A stretch of DNA of 64,000 nt. Source: Mesorhizobium sp. AR02. Its GTDB lineage: Bacteria; Pseudomonadota; Alphaproteobacteria; Rhizobiales; Rhizobiaceae. Position 1 is the first letter of the stretch. Each line of letters begins with the position of its first letter. This document shows, piece after piece, positions 25,736-34,500 of this stretch. The stretch covers positions 4,608,001 through 4,672,000 of the forward strand of contig NZ_CP080531.1 of NCBI RefSeq assembly GCF_024746835.1. Reading direction: 5' to 3'. The translations under genes and the position numbers were made by a program. The notes beneath the pieces are model-generated. The model did no database searches, was not told the DNA's origin, and saw only the letters and a list, made by a program, of their open reading frames with translations.

Positions 25736-26425
25736 ACGCCGAACGTTAGCCGATTTTGGCTCCGGTTGCAGCCCCAACCGAAAATGCCGTAAAAATTGTG
25801 TGGAATAGAAGAAAGACAGTCGGCGCCGGGATTTCTCCCAGCGCCTCCCTGTCAGATCAGGACACGGTCGCGGCAGCAACTTCCGTAAAGTCGTCGCGCC
25901 ATGCCGGCCTTGATTTTGACGGTCCTGCCAGTCCGCCACCCGAGAGCAGCGTCCGTTCGGGACCTCGCCGGTCTCCACCCTTGCGGGCTTTGCCCTGCGG
26001 CCATCGAAGGTTTTTGCCGTCCTTCATGGCAGCATCGGTCCGCCGTCGGCGTTGGCACGCTTTCCGCGGCCCCGTAGGTCTCGGCTACCGTCCCTCGAAA
26101 CAGGCAAGCCTGCTCTCGCTTCGGGCCGTACGGGCCTCAGGAAATCCGCCTTTCACTTTCGCCTTTCGGCTTGGCGATCAGTGGCCGCCTGAGATGGGTT
26201 CAACGTACGCCGGGTAAGGGTCTTGGGGAATGGCCCTGGGCCTGTGGATAGCGGGATTATCGGGGACCGTTTGCCAAGAGCCCGGAATTTCGACGCCGGC
26301 TGCCTTAGACAGCCTGCCCCCCGCTTTTTGGCACTCCGACCGACACGCCCCTTGCTCCTCCGGCTGGCAGGGGTTTCAATGCCGGCAAAGGATCGAGCAT
26401 AGCTCGGCGCCGGGGAGGGTGCGTT
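25736..26425. other. Non-coding stretch of about 690 bases, contents unknown
   Basis: No frame here has a start, ribosome-binding site and family signature. Minus-strand frames give only arginine-rich text. Together with the inverted repeat this is the longest gene-free stretch in the window. I see no tRNA, tmRNA or RNase P signature, but a structured RNA or a decayed gene cannot be excluded. Confidence 0.5.
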
Positions 26426-27364
26426 TTGAAAGTCGGGGTGGTTCTCAATCCGATAGCCGGTGGCGGCCGGCTGAAACGGCATTGGCCTGAGGTCAGCGCC
26501 TCGCTGAAAAAGCACTTCGGCGATTTCGAGCTGCGCGAGACGCAAGCCGAGGGCGATGCCGAACGGCTGGCAATCGACCTTGCGGCCAGCGGTTTCGAAC
26601 TGGTGATCGCCGCCGGCGGCGACGGCACGGCGAGCGAGGTGGCCGACGGGCTGCTGCAGGCGTCCGAGGAGAGCGGCAAGACGACCGAGCTTGGCCTGCT
26701 TCCTTGCGGCACCGGCATCGATTTCGCGCGCGGGCTCGGCCTGCCGAAGGCGGTGGACGCGACCTTGAAGCGGATCGCCGAGGCGAAGGGGCGCAAGGTC
26801 GATGCCGGCCGCATCTGCTACATCGACGACCATGGCGCGCTGGCCAGCCGCCACTTCATCAACATCGCCAGCCTTGGCCTATCGGGCGCCACCGACCGCG
26901 CCGTCAATGCCGACAAGCGCAAGGGCAAGATGTCGGCCAAGGCGCTGTTCCTGTGGCGCACCGTGGTCGAGTTCATCCGCTACCGCTTTCAGGACGTCCG
27001 GATCACCGTCGATGACGGCGCCCCGGTCGAGGCGCGCATGGCGCTGGTGGCGGTCGCCAACGGCAAATTCTTCGGCGGCGGCATGATGATCGCGCCGGAT
27101 GCCGAGCTCACCGACGGCCAGTTCGACATCGTCATCCTGCGTGCCGCGGGCAAGCTGAAGCTGATCTGGGACATCCGCCTGCTCTATGGCGGCCGGCACC
27201 GCAACCATCCGGCGATCACCATCCTGCGCGGCAAGAAAGTGGTTGTCGAACCGCTGGGTGATGTGGAAAGAAACGGCGCGCTGGTCGACATAGACGGCGA
27301 GTCGCCCGGGCGCATACCGGCGACCTTCGAGATCCTGCCCGGCGCGCTGACGCTCAGATATTGA
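26426..27364 (+). CDS. Diacylglycerol-kinase-family lipid kinase
   Basis: The TTG at 26426 follows GGGAGGG by 6 bases and gives 312 residues. VVLNPIAGGG (5-14) and GGDGT (64-68) are the DAGK-catalytic nucleotide-binding signatures. LPCGTGIDFARGLGLP continues the fold. The C-terminal beta-rich domain has MIAPDAELTDGQFDIVI, the second signature of the YegS/DgkB group. The enzyme phosphorylates a lipid such as diacylglycerol or a related alcohol at the membrane. No partner gene stands next to it. It is convergent with the dehydrogenase operon, with a 9-base-arm hairpin between. Confidence 0.85.
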   Translation: MKVGVVLNPIAGGGRLKRHWPEVSASLKKHFGDFELRETQAEGDAERLAIDLAASGFELVIAAGGDGTASEVADGLLQASEESGKTTELGLLPCGTGIDFARGLGLPKAVDATLKRIAEAKGRKVDAGRICYIDDHGALASRHFINIASLGLSGATDRAVNADKRKGKMSAKALFLWRTVVEFIRYRFQDVRITVDDGAPVEARMALVAVANGKFFGGGMMIAPDAELTDGQFDIVILRAAGKLKLIWDIRLLYGGRHRNHPAITILRGKKVVVEPLGDVERNGALVDIDGESPGRIPATFEILPGALTLRY

Positions 27365-27390
27365 ATCAAGGCGTTGCCAGATTGATTCAA
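27361..27390. terminator. Hairpin between convergent genes
   Basis: TTGAATCAA (27361-27369) and TTGATTCAA (27382-27390) pair perfectly over a 12-base loop and overlap the lipid-kinase stop codon. There is only a short T-run after it on the plus strand (CCTTTTG), so it is a weak bidirectional terminator candidate. Confidence 0.35.
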
Positions 27391-27457
27391 GTCCTTTTGA
27401 GGCTGAATCCGGCTATCGATTCAAGTTCATGAAATTGCTTTGGTTTTGGCCTTCCGG

Positions 27458-28375
27458 TCAAGGCTCTAGCTTGGCCGGAAAACCGGATGCGCGCAGATCG
27501 GTGCCGACGGCATCCTCGAGCAATTTGACGATCTGGGTCGACCAGGCGCCGCCGCCATAGGCTTCTTTGCCTTGCTGAAAGATCGCGTTGACGCGCGTGG
27601 CGAGGTCGAGTGGCACGCCGAAATCCTTGCCCATGCCCAGCGCGAAGCCGAGGTCCTTCAGCGCCAGGTCCATGGTGAAGCCGATATCGTAGGAGCCGTT
27701 GAGGACGAGCTGGCTTTCGGTCTCGTGCACGAAGCTGTTGCCGGAAGAGGCAACGATGGCGTGGTAGGATTGGGCGAGGTCGAGCCCGCCCTGCTTGGCC
27801 AGCATCAATGCCTCGCCGGCGGCGACGAGATGGATGAAGGCCAGCATGTTGGTGATCACCTTGATCACCGCCGCCGAGCCGATCGGGCCCATCAGGAAGG
27901 AGCGTGCGCACATCGCTTCGATCGCCGTGCGATGGCGTTCGTAGAGGGCGGCATCGCCGCCGACCAGCGCGGTGATTTTTCCCGCCGCCGCCAGATGCAC
28001 GCCGCCGGTGACCGGGCATTCCAATGTCTCGACGCCGCTGGCCGAGGCGAGGTTCGCCAGGCGAAGAATCTCGTCGCGGCCGTTGGTCGACATCTCGATC
28101 CAGGTGCCGCCGTGGGCCAGGCCTTCGAGCAATCCGCCAGGGCCAGCCAGCACCGCTTCACTGACCTTGGGCGAGGGCAGGCAAGAGATGGCATTGCCGG
28201 CGCGAGCAGCGGCCTCGGCGGGGCTGTTCGCAGCGGTGGCGCCGAGCGTCACGAGGCGCGCGACGGCGGTAGGGTCGCGGTCGAAGACCGTGACGGCAAA
28301 GCCGTTGCGGACCAGGCTGGCGGCAAGGTTGCCGCCGAGATGGCCGAGGCCGATGAAGGCGTAGCTTTCGCTCAC
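27458..28375 (-). CDS. NAD(P)-dependent beta-hydroxyacid dehydrogenase (3-hydroxyisobutyrate dehydrogenase type)
   Basis: The GTG at 28375 overlaps the previous gene by four bases (GTGA) and gives 305 residues. The N-terminal Rossmann motif is FIGLGHLGGNLAASL (about 6-20). The substrate segment ECPVTGGVHLAAAGKITALV follows at about 120. The catalytic-lysine helix (SAAVIKVITNMLAF, about 170) completes the family signature. Members oxidise beta-hydroxyacids or reduce semialdehydes (HIBADH, tartronate semialdehyde reductase, sugar-acid relatives). Its place at the end of a sugar-acid-like operon supports a role in carbon catabolism. The exact substrate is unknown. Confidence 0.85.
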   Translation of the reverse strand: MSESYAFIGLGHLGGNLAASLVRNGFAVTVFDRDPTAVARLVTLGATAANSPAEAAARAGNAISCLPSPKVSEAVLAGPGGLLEGLAHGGTWIEMSTNGRDEILRLANLASASGVETLECPVTGGVHLAAAGKITALVGGDAALYERHRTAIEAMCARSFLMGPIGSAAVIKVITNMLAFIHLVAAGEALMLAKQGGLDLAQSYHAIVASSGNSFVHETESQLVLNGSYDIGFTMDLALKDLGFALGMGKDFGVPLDLATRVNAIFQQGKEAYGGGAWSTQIVKLLEDAVGTDLRASGFPAKLEP

Positions 28376-29586
28376 GGCATCAACGGTGTCTGCATCATCT
28401 GCAGGTGCAAATCCTTGCCGGTGTAGGGATGCGCATCGCAGACCGCTTCGTTGAGCTCGACGCCCAGCCCCGGCTCCTTCGACGGGATGACATTGCCGTC
28501 CTGCCACTCGATCTTCTTCTTCAGCAATGTGGCGTGGAAACCATCCCACTGCTTCAGCGATTCCAGGATGAGGAAGTTGGGCAGCGTCACTGCCAGCTGG
28601 ATGTTGGCCGCGCCGACGATCGGCCCGCAATAGCAGTGCGGCGCAATCTGGATGTGATAGGCCTCGGCCATCGCGGCGATCTTCTTGGTCTCGAGGATGC
28701 CGCCGGAGCGGCCGAGATCCGGCTGCAGGATGGTCGCCGCGCGGTTCTCGATGACGCGGGCGAATTCGAACTTGGTCGTCAGCCGCTCGCCGGTGGCGAT
28801 CGGGATCGAGGTGCCCCGCGCCACCTGCGCCATCACTTCGGGCATGTCGGGCGGCACCGGCTCCTCGAACCACAGGGGATCATAAGGCTCGATGGCGCGC
28901 GCCATGCGCAGCGCACCGGAGGCTGTGAACTGGCCATGCGTGCCGAACAGTATGTCGGCTCGGGTGCCGACCGCCTCGCGGATCGCCCTGACCATGCGGG
29001 TAGCGACATCGATGTCGAGCAGGCGCGGCTGGTGGCCGTCAAAGGCGGTGTAGGGACCGGCCGGGTCGAGCTTGACGGCATTGAACCCCTGCTCGACATA
29101 TTCGAGCGCGCAGGCCGCCGCCATTTCGGGGTCATTGTAGACATTCCTGCCGTCCGGCGCGTCCTCGGAATGGACACTGCCGGTGTGCGGATAGAGGTAG
29201 GTGTAGGAGCGCAGCGTCTCGTGCACCTGGCCGCCAAGCAATTTGTAGACCGGCTTATTGGCCTCCTTGCCGATAATGTCCCAGCAGGCCATTTCAAGCG
29301 CCGAGAAGCAGCCCATCCCGGTCACGTCAGGCCGCTGGGTGAAGCCGGAGGAATAGGCGCGGCGGAAGAAGTTCTCGATGTCGTGCGGATCGTGGCCGAT
29401 GAGATAACGCTCGGCCATGTCCTCGACCAGCTTGGCCGTGATGTGGGCGGAGAAGGTGGCGTTGTAGGCTTCGCCATAACCGACCACGCCGCCATCGGTG
29501 GTCAGCTTGACGAAGATGAAATACTTGCCGCCGATGCCGGGCGGCGGGTTGCCGACAACCCAGGTCTTGACGTCGGTGATCTTCAT
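28372..29586 (-). CDS. Mandelate racemase/enolase superfamily dehydratase
   Basis: The 404 residues have the capping domain (MKITDVKTWVVGNPPP) and a TIM-barrel domain. Metal-ligand and catalytic signatures include WFEEPVPP (Glu), IATGERLTTKFEF (Glu) and a late APHCYCGPI histidine, typical of the sugar-acid dehydratase branch. The first metal-ligand position, usually Asp in an xDxHG motif, reads FGTHGQF, so Asp appears to be replaced by Gly; this is discussed as a finding. The family dehydrates or cycloisomerises sugar acids. The ATG at 29586 overlaps the stop of the upstream oxidoreductase by four bases. Confidence 0.85.
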   Translation of the reverse strand: MKITDVKTWVVGNPPPGIGGKYFIFVKLTTDGGVVGYGEAYNATFSAHITAKLVEDMAERYLIGHDPHDIENFFRRAYSSGFTQRPDVTGMGCFSALEMACWDIIGKEANKPVYKLLGGQVHETLRSYTYLYPHTGSVHSEDAPDGRNVYNDPEMAAACALEYVEQGFNAVKLDPAGPYTAFDGHQPRLLDIDVATRMVRAIREAVGTRADILFGTHGQFTASGALRMARAIEPYDPLWFEEPVPPDMPEVMAQVARGTSIPIATGERLTTKFEFARVIENRAATILQPDLGRSGGILETKKIAAMAEAYHIQIAPHCYCGPIVGAANIQLAVTLPNFLILESLKQWDGFHATLLKKKIEWQDGNVIPSKEPGLGVELNEAVCDAHPYTGKDLHLQMMQTPLMP

Positions 29587-31199
29587 TTTTGGTCCTCCAG
29601 AACCAGTTCGGCGCCCTTCCACCCGGTCATGATCGAGGCGGCGTTGGTGTTGCCGGTGATGTTGTCGGGAAAGATCGAGGCGTCGATGACGCGCAAACCT
29701 TCAAGCCCGTGCACCTTGAGGCGCGGATCGACGACGGAGCGCGCGGGATCCGGCCCCATGCGGCAGGTCGAGACCGGGTGATAGACGGTGCCGGAGCGTT
29801 TCCTGAAATCCGTGATCAGGTCGGCGTCCGACTGGATCGATGGGCCGGGCAGGACCTCTTCGGCGATGATCTCGGCCATGGCAGGCATCGAGGCGATCTT
29901 GCGCACGAACTTCACCGCCGCCAGCATCTCCTCGACATCGGCATTGGTGGAATAGGCATTGGCGACGATTTTCGGATACTCCAGCGGATTGCTGGAGCGG
30001 ATCATGATCTCGCCCCGGCTCGACGGGCGGCAGTTGGACAGGCCGATGGAGAAGCCGGGCCAGGGGTCGGGCGTCAGGATCGGCCGCTCGCCGCTCTTCG
30101 GAATGACGGTCGAGAAGGCCTGGAAATAAAGCTGCATGTTGGGGCGCGTTGCCGCTGGGTCGGTGCGGAAGAAGCCACCGGCATTGTTCATCGACAGCGA
30201 GAGCGGGCCCGAACGGGTCAGGATGTATTGCATGCCGACCAGCAGCTTGCCCCACCAGGGACGCAGGGTCTGGTTGAGCGTCGGCAGCTTGCCCTTGAAC
30301 GTGTAATTGATGCCGACATGGTCCTGCAGATTGGCGCCGACATTCTCGTTGGCCTGGACGACCGCGATGCCGAGCTCGCCGAGGAGTGCGGATGGGCCGA
30401 CGCCGGACAGCTGCAGCAATTGCGGCGAGTTGATCGAACCGCTGGAAAGGATGACCTCGCGCCCTGCGCGCGCCGTCTTGGTCTCGCCGTTCTGCAAATA
30501 TTCGACACCGACGGCGCGTTTGCCTTCGAACACCACCCGGGTTGCCAGCGCATTCGTCTCGACGCGGACGTTGGCGCGTTTCATCGCCGGGCGCAGGAAG
30601 GCGCGTGCCGCCGACATGCGGCGGCCGTTTTTGGTCGAAATCTGGTAAATGCCGACGCCTTCCTGGGCAGCACCGTTGAAATCCGGATTGAGCGGCAGGC
30701 CCGCCTGCTGGCCGGCCGCGAGATAGCGCTTGGTCAGCGGATGGACGGCGTGCGAACAATCGGTGACATGCAGCGGGCCGCCGACACCGCGCCATTTGTC
30801 GGCACCGGCCTGATTGTCCTCGAGCGCCTTGAAGGCGGGCAACAAATCGTCATAGCCCCAGCCGGGATTGCCGGCGGCGCGCCAGTCGTCGAAATCCTCG
30901 CGCGCGCCCCTGATCCAGACCATGGCGTTGATCGAGCTCGAACCACCAAGCAGCTTGCCGCGCGGCCAGTGGTCGGCATTGCCGCCGAGGCCGGGATCCG
31001 GCTCGGCCTTGTAGTTCCAGTTGACGGCCGGATCGAAGAAGGTCTTGCCGTAGCCGAGCGGCATCTGCACGTAGAAGCGGCGGTCGGTGCCGCCGGCCTC
31101 CAGCACCAGCACCGAAAAGCGGCCCGAAGCCGACAGTTTGTCGGCGAGCACCGAGCCGGCCGAGCCGGAGCCGACGATGATGAAGTCATAAGTTTGCAT
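29583..31199 (-). CDS. GMC oxidoreductase (choline dehydrogenase-like, FAD)
   Basis: The 538 residues open with the FAD-binding motif FIIVGSGSAGSVLADKLS. GMC signature 1 (GKLLGGSSSINAMVWIRG) lies near residue 80. The C-terminal segment with the active-site histidine (YHPVSTCRMG) and NTNAASIMTGWKGAELV completes the family. Members oxidise primary alcohols, polyols or choline to aldehydes. As first gene of a three-gene operon (oxidoreductase, dehydratase, dehydrogenase) it probably begins breakdown of a polyol or sugar derivative. No transporter or regulator lies next to the operon in this window. Confidence 0.9.
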   Translation of the reverse strand: MQTYDFIIVGSGSAGSVLADKLSASGRFSVLVLEAGGTDRRFYVQMPLGYGKTFFDPAVNWNYKAEPDPGLGGNADHWPRGKLLGGSSSINAMVWIRGAREDFDDWRAAGNPGWGYDDLLPAFKALEDNQAGADKWRGVGGPLHVTDCSHAVHPLTKRYLAAGQQAGLPLNPDFNGAAQEGVGIYQISTKNGRRMSAARAFLRPAMKRANVRVETNALATRVVFEGKRAVGVEYLQNGETKTARAGREVILSSGSINSPQLLQLSGVGPSALLGELGIAVVQANENVGANLQDHVGINYTFKGKLPTLNQTLRPWWGKLLVGMQYILTRSGPLSLSMNNAGGFFRTDPAATRPNMQLYFQAFSTVIPKSGERPILTPDPWPGFSIGLSNCRPSSRGEIMIRSSNPLEYPKIVANAYSTNADVEEMLAAVKFVRKIASMPAMAEIIAEEVLPGPSIQSDADLITDFRKRSGTVYHPVSTCRMGPDPARSVVDPRLKVHGLEGLRVIDASIFPDNITGNTNAASIMTGWKGAELVLEDQK

Positions 31200-31383
31200 G
31201 ATTGAAATGAGCGGCTCCGGAAATCTGGCCGCAGCCTAGACGCGACGGGTTCGCCGAGTCGCCGCGCCTTCCGGCATGCGTTGTGAAAAAAGCGACTGGG
31301 ATGCCAGGTCGAGTTGCGGGGAATACCGACAATCGCGCTTGATATGCATGGGGTCGACAGCTTATGCGAGGATATTATTTGGG

Positions 31384-31427
31384 CGCATGATTTTTTCCGA
31401 AAAGTCTGCAACTTTTCGGAATCATGC
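31384..31427. repeat. Palindromic repeat (GCATGATT/AATCATGC) upstream of purC
   Basis: GCATGATT ... CCGAAAAG (31384-31403) pairs with CTTTTCGG and AATCATGC (31411-31427) around a short loop. It resembles a dispersed rhizobial hairpin and occupies the 5' leader region of purC, ending about 30 bases before the start codon. Confidence 0.65.
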
Positions 31428-31458
31428 TCTGGCCACTCTGCGGAAGGCAGGAAATCAT

Positions 31459-32400
31459 ATGCGGACCCTGTCGGATGCCTTCATTCCCGAACTGCCGGGC
31501 CACTACAAGGGCAAGGTCCGCGAAAACTACGACCTGGCCGACGGGCGGCGCATCATCATCGCCACCGACCGTCTCAGTGCCTTCGACATCATCCTGACCT
31601 CGATCCCGTTCAAGGGCGAGATCCTGACCCAGACGGCCCGGTACTGGTTCGAGGAAACCGCCGATATCTGCCCGAACCATGTGCTCGAATATCCCGATCC
31701 CAATGTCGTCGTCGGCACAAGGCTCGACATCCTGCCGGTCGAGATCGTCGTGCGCGGTTATCTGGCGGGGACCACCAGCACCTCGATCCTGACCCGCTAT
31801 CGTCGCGGCGAACGCGACATGTATGGCATGCGGCTGCCGGACGGGCTGCGCGACAATGAGAAACTGGCCGAGCCTGTCATCACGCCGACGAGCAAGGCAG
31901 CGGATGGCGCCCATGACGAGCCGCTGTCCAAGGCAGAGATCCTCGAACAGGGACTGCTCACGTCGGCACAATGGGACACCGTTTCGAGCTACGCCTTGAA
32001 GCTGTTTGCCCGCGGCCAGGCGCGCGCCGCCGAGCGGGGCCTGATCCTCGCCGACACGAAATACGAATTCGGCACCGACAAGAACGGGACGATCATCCTG
32101 GCCGACGAAATCCATACGCCGGACAGCAGCCGGTACTGGATCGCGGCGAGCTACGAACAGGCCCTCACAAGCGGCACGCGGCCGGAGAGTTTCGACAAGG
32201 ATTTCATCCGCTCGTGGGTGGCGGCGCGCTGCGATCCCTACAAGGATCCTATTCCGACGATCCCCGACGAGATCGTCGAACAGGCCTCTCGCATCTATGC
32301 GCAGGCTTACGAAGCGATCACGGGCAAGGCATTCGTCCCTGACGTTTCCGGAAAGACCGTTTTGGATCGCATCCGCTCGAACCTCGCGCGCTACTTCTAA
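31459..32400 (+). CDS. purC: Phosphoribosylaminoimidazole-succinocarboxamide synthase
   Basis: SAICAR synthase joins aspartate to CAIR in purine synthesis. The 313 residues show GKVRENYD (nucleotide loop), [22 protein letters not shown], and [10 protein letters not shown] with [11 protein letters not shown], all core family motifs. At 313 residues it belongs to the longer, ADE1-like form rather than the 240-residue form. Rhizobia often carry a separate short purC near purSQL, so this may be a second copy; that is not visible here. A palindromic repeat lies in its leader. The start at 31459 is the ATG that opens the conserved domain ([12 protein letters not shown]). Confidence 0.9.
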   Translation: MRTLSDAFIPELPGHYKGKVRENYDLADGRRIIIATDRLSAFDIILTSIPFKGEILTQTARYWFEETADICPNHVLEYPDPNVVVGTRLDILPVEIVVRGYLAGTTSTSILTRYRRGERDMYGMRLPDGLRDNEKLAEPVITPTSKAADGAHDEPLSKAEILEQGLLTSAQWDTVSSYALKLFARGQARAAERGLILADTKYEFGTDKNGTIILADEIHTPDSSRYWIAASYEQALTSGTRPESFDKDFIRSWVAARCDPYKDPIPTIPDEIVEQASRIYAQAYEAITGKAFVPDVSGKTVLDRIRSNLARYF

Positions 32401-32499
32401 CGGTCACGCGAAGCTTTGCCGCGTTGACGCGTCCGCACGGTGACGCTACGGGATCGAGGGCAATCGATCTCAAGCCATCGACCTCGGGGGATTTCTCGC

Positions 32500-32895
32500 A
32501 TGGTGCAATACGCGGACGGACGGCCGATCGGAGACCTGACGCTGCGCACGCTGGCCATGCCTTCGGACGCCAATGCCGCCGGCGACATTTTTGGCGGCTG
32601 GGTGATGGCGCAGATGGACCTTGCCTGCGGCATCCGCGCCGCCGAGCGCGCCAGGGGCCGCGTGGTGACGGCGGCGGTCAAGGAGATGTCCTTCGCCAAG
32701 CCGATGAAGATCGGCGACACGCTGTGCATCTACACCCATGTCGAACGCGTCGGCCGCACCTCGATGACGCTGAAGGTCGAGGCCTGGGCGCAGCGCTATC
32801 TCTCCGACCTGATGGAAAAGGTCACCCACGCCGATTTCGTCATGGTGGCGCTGGACGGCGAGGGCAAGCCGAAAGCCGTTCCGGCCGAGGGTTGA
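32500..32895 (+). CDS. Acyl-CoA thioesterase, hotdog fold (YciA-like)
   Basis: The 131 residues have DANAAGDIFGGWVMAQMDLA, the hotdog-fold active region in which the Asp and Gly of DIFGGW are typical of YciA/acyl-CoA hydrolases. VTAAVKEMSFAKPMKIGDTL and YTHVERVGRTSMTLKVEAWA complete the domain. The enzyme hydrolyses acyl-CoA thioesters to acid and CoA. The ATG at 32500 is favoured; the longer frame upstream adds an arginine-rich run without a family match. It follows purC by 99 bases on the same strand but may have its own promoter. Confidence 0.85.
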   Translation: MVQYADGRPIGDLTLRTLAMPSDANAAGDIFGGWVMAQMDLACGIRAAERARGRVVTAAVKEMSFAKPMKIGDTLCIYTHVERVGRTSMTLKVEAWAQRYLSDLMEKVTHADFVMVALDGEGKPKAVPAEG

Positions 32896-33026
32896 CGAAA
32901 GCCCGGTTTCCGCAATCCCCGGTGCCCCAACCAGGGCAATTGTAACACCGCTGATGCGAGCGATGCGTTTCGCGACATTCAGTGGTTGCCTTCACGCCCG
33001 ATTGTGCCGGCGTTGGAGGGGAGACA

Positions 33027-33230
33027 ATGCGTCAACACATGCTGAACAGCTGGCTCGTGGCAGCCCTTGTCGCCCTAGTCTGCCTGCTCGGCGTAACCGC
33101 CTATGCCGAAGTCAAGAACGACCTTCCGCACACGACTTGCCTGCAAGGCGGCAAGGGTGACCGCAAGCCGGCCGCGACATGCACACCCTGCAGCCCAGCG
33201 CCTTGCGAGGGCCTGTCGCCGAGAGCCTGA
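33027..33230 (+). CDS. Small exported hypothetical protein, 67 aa
   Basis: The ATG at 33027 follows GGAGGGGA. The start MRQHMLNSWLVAALVALVCL has a Sec-type hydrophobic core and a possible cut after AYA (about 27). The remaining 40 residues contain four cysteines (TTCLQGG, ATCTPCSPAPC) that could form disulfides outside the membrane. No family is recognised, and the coding status is supported only by the ribosome-binding site and signal. Confidence 0.45.
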   Translation: MRQHMLNSWLVAALVALVCLLGVTAYAEVKNDLPHTTCLQGGKGDRKPAATCTPCSPAPCEGLSPRA

Positions 33231-33400
33231 AGGGCTGCCTTTGGCCCGCGATTGTCGTCGTCAAAGAAGCCTGTGTGCTGGTCTGCCCCGAGCGCCATGA
33301 GACAAAGCTGCCCGGGTCGCGTTCAGAGGATTGCGATTTCGCTTGCCGTCAGGCGGTTTCGCTTGCCGCGAAACGCTGGAGTCCTTGCGACGCAATGGTT

Positions 33401-33808
33401 TCAGCCATGCATGCCATCGAATTTTTCGCGTGCCGCCTGGACGCGCTGGGTGTTCCTGCGCGCCCATTCGCCAAGCGCGCTGACCGGGATCAACAGTTCG
33501 TGACCGAGTTCGGTCAGTTCATAATCGACACGCGGCGGGATGGTCGGAAACACGGTGCGGGTGACGAAACCGTCGCGTTCCAATCCACGCAAGGTGGTGG
33601 TCAGCATCTTCTGCGAGATGCCGCCGACAGCGGCGCGCAACTCATTGAAACGCAACGGTCCGCCGCCCAGCTTGCCGACCACCAGCACGGTCCATTTGTC
33701 GCCGACGCGCTGCAGGATTTCCGAAATCGCGCGGCAGTCTTCAGTGTTGTGCGGGTGCCTCAGTAACAAAACGGTGCCTCCTTGCGTCGGCAGTTGACAG
33801 TATCTCAT
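33401..33808 (-). CDS. HxlR-family transcriptional regulator
   Basis: The start at 33808 (MRYCQLPTQGG) gives 135 residues. The winged-helix HxlR/DUF24 domain has the conserved Cys at about 25 (EDCRAISEIL), then VGDKWTVLVVGKL, GISQKMLTTTLRGLERDGFV and DYELTELGHELL. That cysteine is the redox or electrophile sensor in several relatives such as YodB and HypR. It is divergent from the FMN reductase gene, with 53 bases between starts that include a GGTATC/GATACC palindrome, so it likely controls that gene and itself. Confidence 0.85.
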   Translation of the reverse strand: MRYCQLPTQGGTVLLLRHPHNTEDCRAISEILQRVGDKWTVLVVGKLGGGPLRFNELRAAVGGISQKMLTTTLRGLERDGFVTRTVFPTIPPRVDYELTELGHELLIPVSALGEWARRNTQRVQAAREKFDGMHG

Positions 33809-33816
33809 ATAGCGCC

Positions 33817-33833
33817 GGTATCTAAACGATACC
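33817..33833. promoter_or_regulatory. Palindromic operator between HxlR and FMN-reductase genes
   Basis: GGTATC (33817-33822) and GATACC (33828-33833) are perfect arms around TAAAC, between the two divergent starts. A further GTATCT lies at about 33800. It is a good candidate binding site for the neighbouring HxlR regulator. Confidence 0.5.
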
Positions 33834-33861
33834 AGCTTTTTACTGGAATGGAGAGCCCCCC

Positions 33862-34467
33862 ATGTCAAAGCCGAAAATCGCCATCATCGTCGGTTCGACG
33901 CGCGCCGCGCGCTTCGCCGACGTCCCCACCCAATGGATCGCCAAGATAGCCAAGTCGCATGCCGACATCGAGGTCGAGGTCGTCGACCTGCGTGACTTCC
34001 CGCTGCCCTTCTTCGACGAAGTCGCGTCCTCCGCCTGGGTGCCGTCGACCAACGAAGTAGCGCAGCGCTGGCAGAAGAAGGTCGCCGAATATGACGGCTT
34101 CATCTTCACCGCCGCCGAATACAATCACGGCCCGACGGCCGTGCTGAAGAACGCCATCGACTACGCCGCCAACGAATGGAACAAGAAGCCGGCCGGTTTC
34201 GTCGGCTATGGCAGCGTGGGCGGTGCTCGTGCCGTCGAGCAGCTCCGCCTCCATGCCGTCGAGCTGCAAATGGCGCCGGTCAAGTCGGCCGTCCACATCG
34301 CCTGGGGCGACTTCCTCGCTGTCCGCCAGGGTGAGAAGAAGCTTGAGGACCTCGAGCACCTGAACCAGGCGGCCACCGCGCTGGTCAACGACGTCGCCTG
34401 GTGGGCAAAGGCGCTGAAGAAGGCCCGCGATGCCGACGTGCTTGCCGAGGAAGTCAAGGCAGCCTGA
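33862..34467 (+). CDS. NADPH-dependent FMN reductase (NADPH quinone/azo reductase type)
   Basis: The 201 residues begin KIAIIVGSTRAARFADVPTQ, the FMN phosphate-binding pattern GSTR of the flavodoxin-like NADPH_FMN_red family. YDGFIFTAAEYNHGPTAVLK and NAIDYAANEWNKKPAGFVGY are the second signature. It reduces quinones, azo dyes or flavins in two-electron steps, limiting radical formation. Divergent from an HxlR regulator, with a palindrome between. A G+C-rich hairpin at 34501-34520 follows the gene and probably ends the transcript. Confidence 0.9.
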   Translation: MSKPKIAIIVGSTRAARFADVPTQWIAKIAKSHADIEVEVVDLRDFPLPFFDEVASSAWVPSTNEVAQRWQKKVAEYDGFIFTAAEYNHGPTAVLKNAIDYAANEWNKKPAGFVGYGSVGGARAVEQLRLHAVELQMAPVKSAVHIAWGDFLAVRQGEKKLEDLEHLNQAATALVNDVAWWAKALKKARDADVLAEEVKAA

Positions 34468-34500
34468 TCGCCTTTTGAGATTATCCTCCCAAGGGATATG

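Noticed and set aside
25574..25978. N-terminal extension of the 144-residue membrane protein by 135 residues
   Set aside because: The extension is Arg/Lys-rich and coincides with the imperfect palindrome; the ATG at 25573 opens directly into a membrane helix.
25736..26425. tmRNA or RNase P RNA gene
   Set aside because: I looked for the conserved RNase P segments and tmRNA-like ends on both strands and did not find them.
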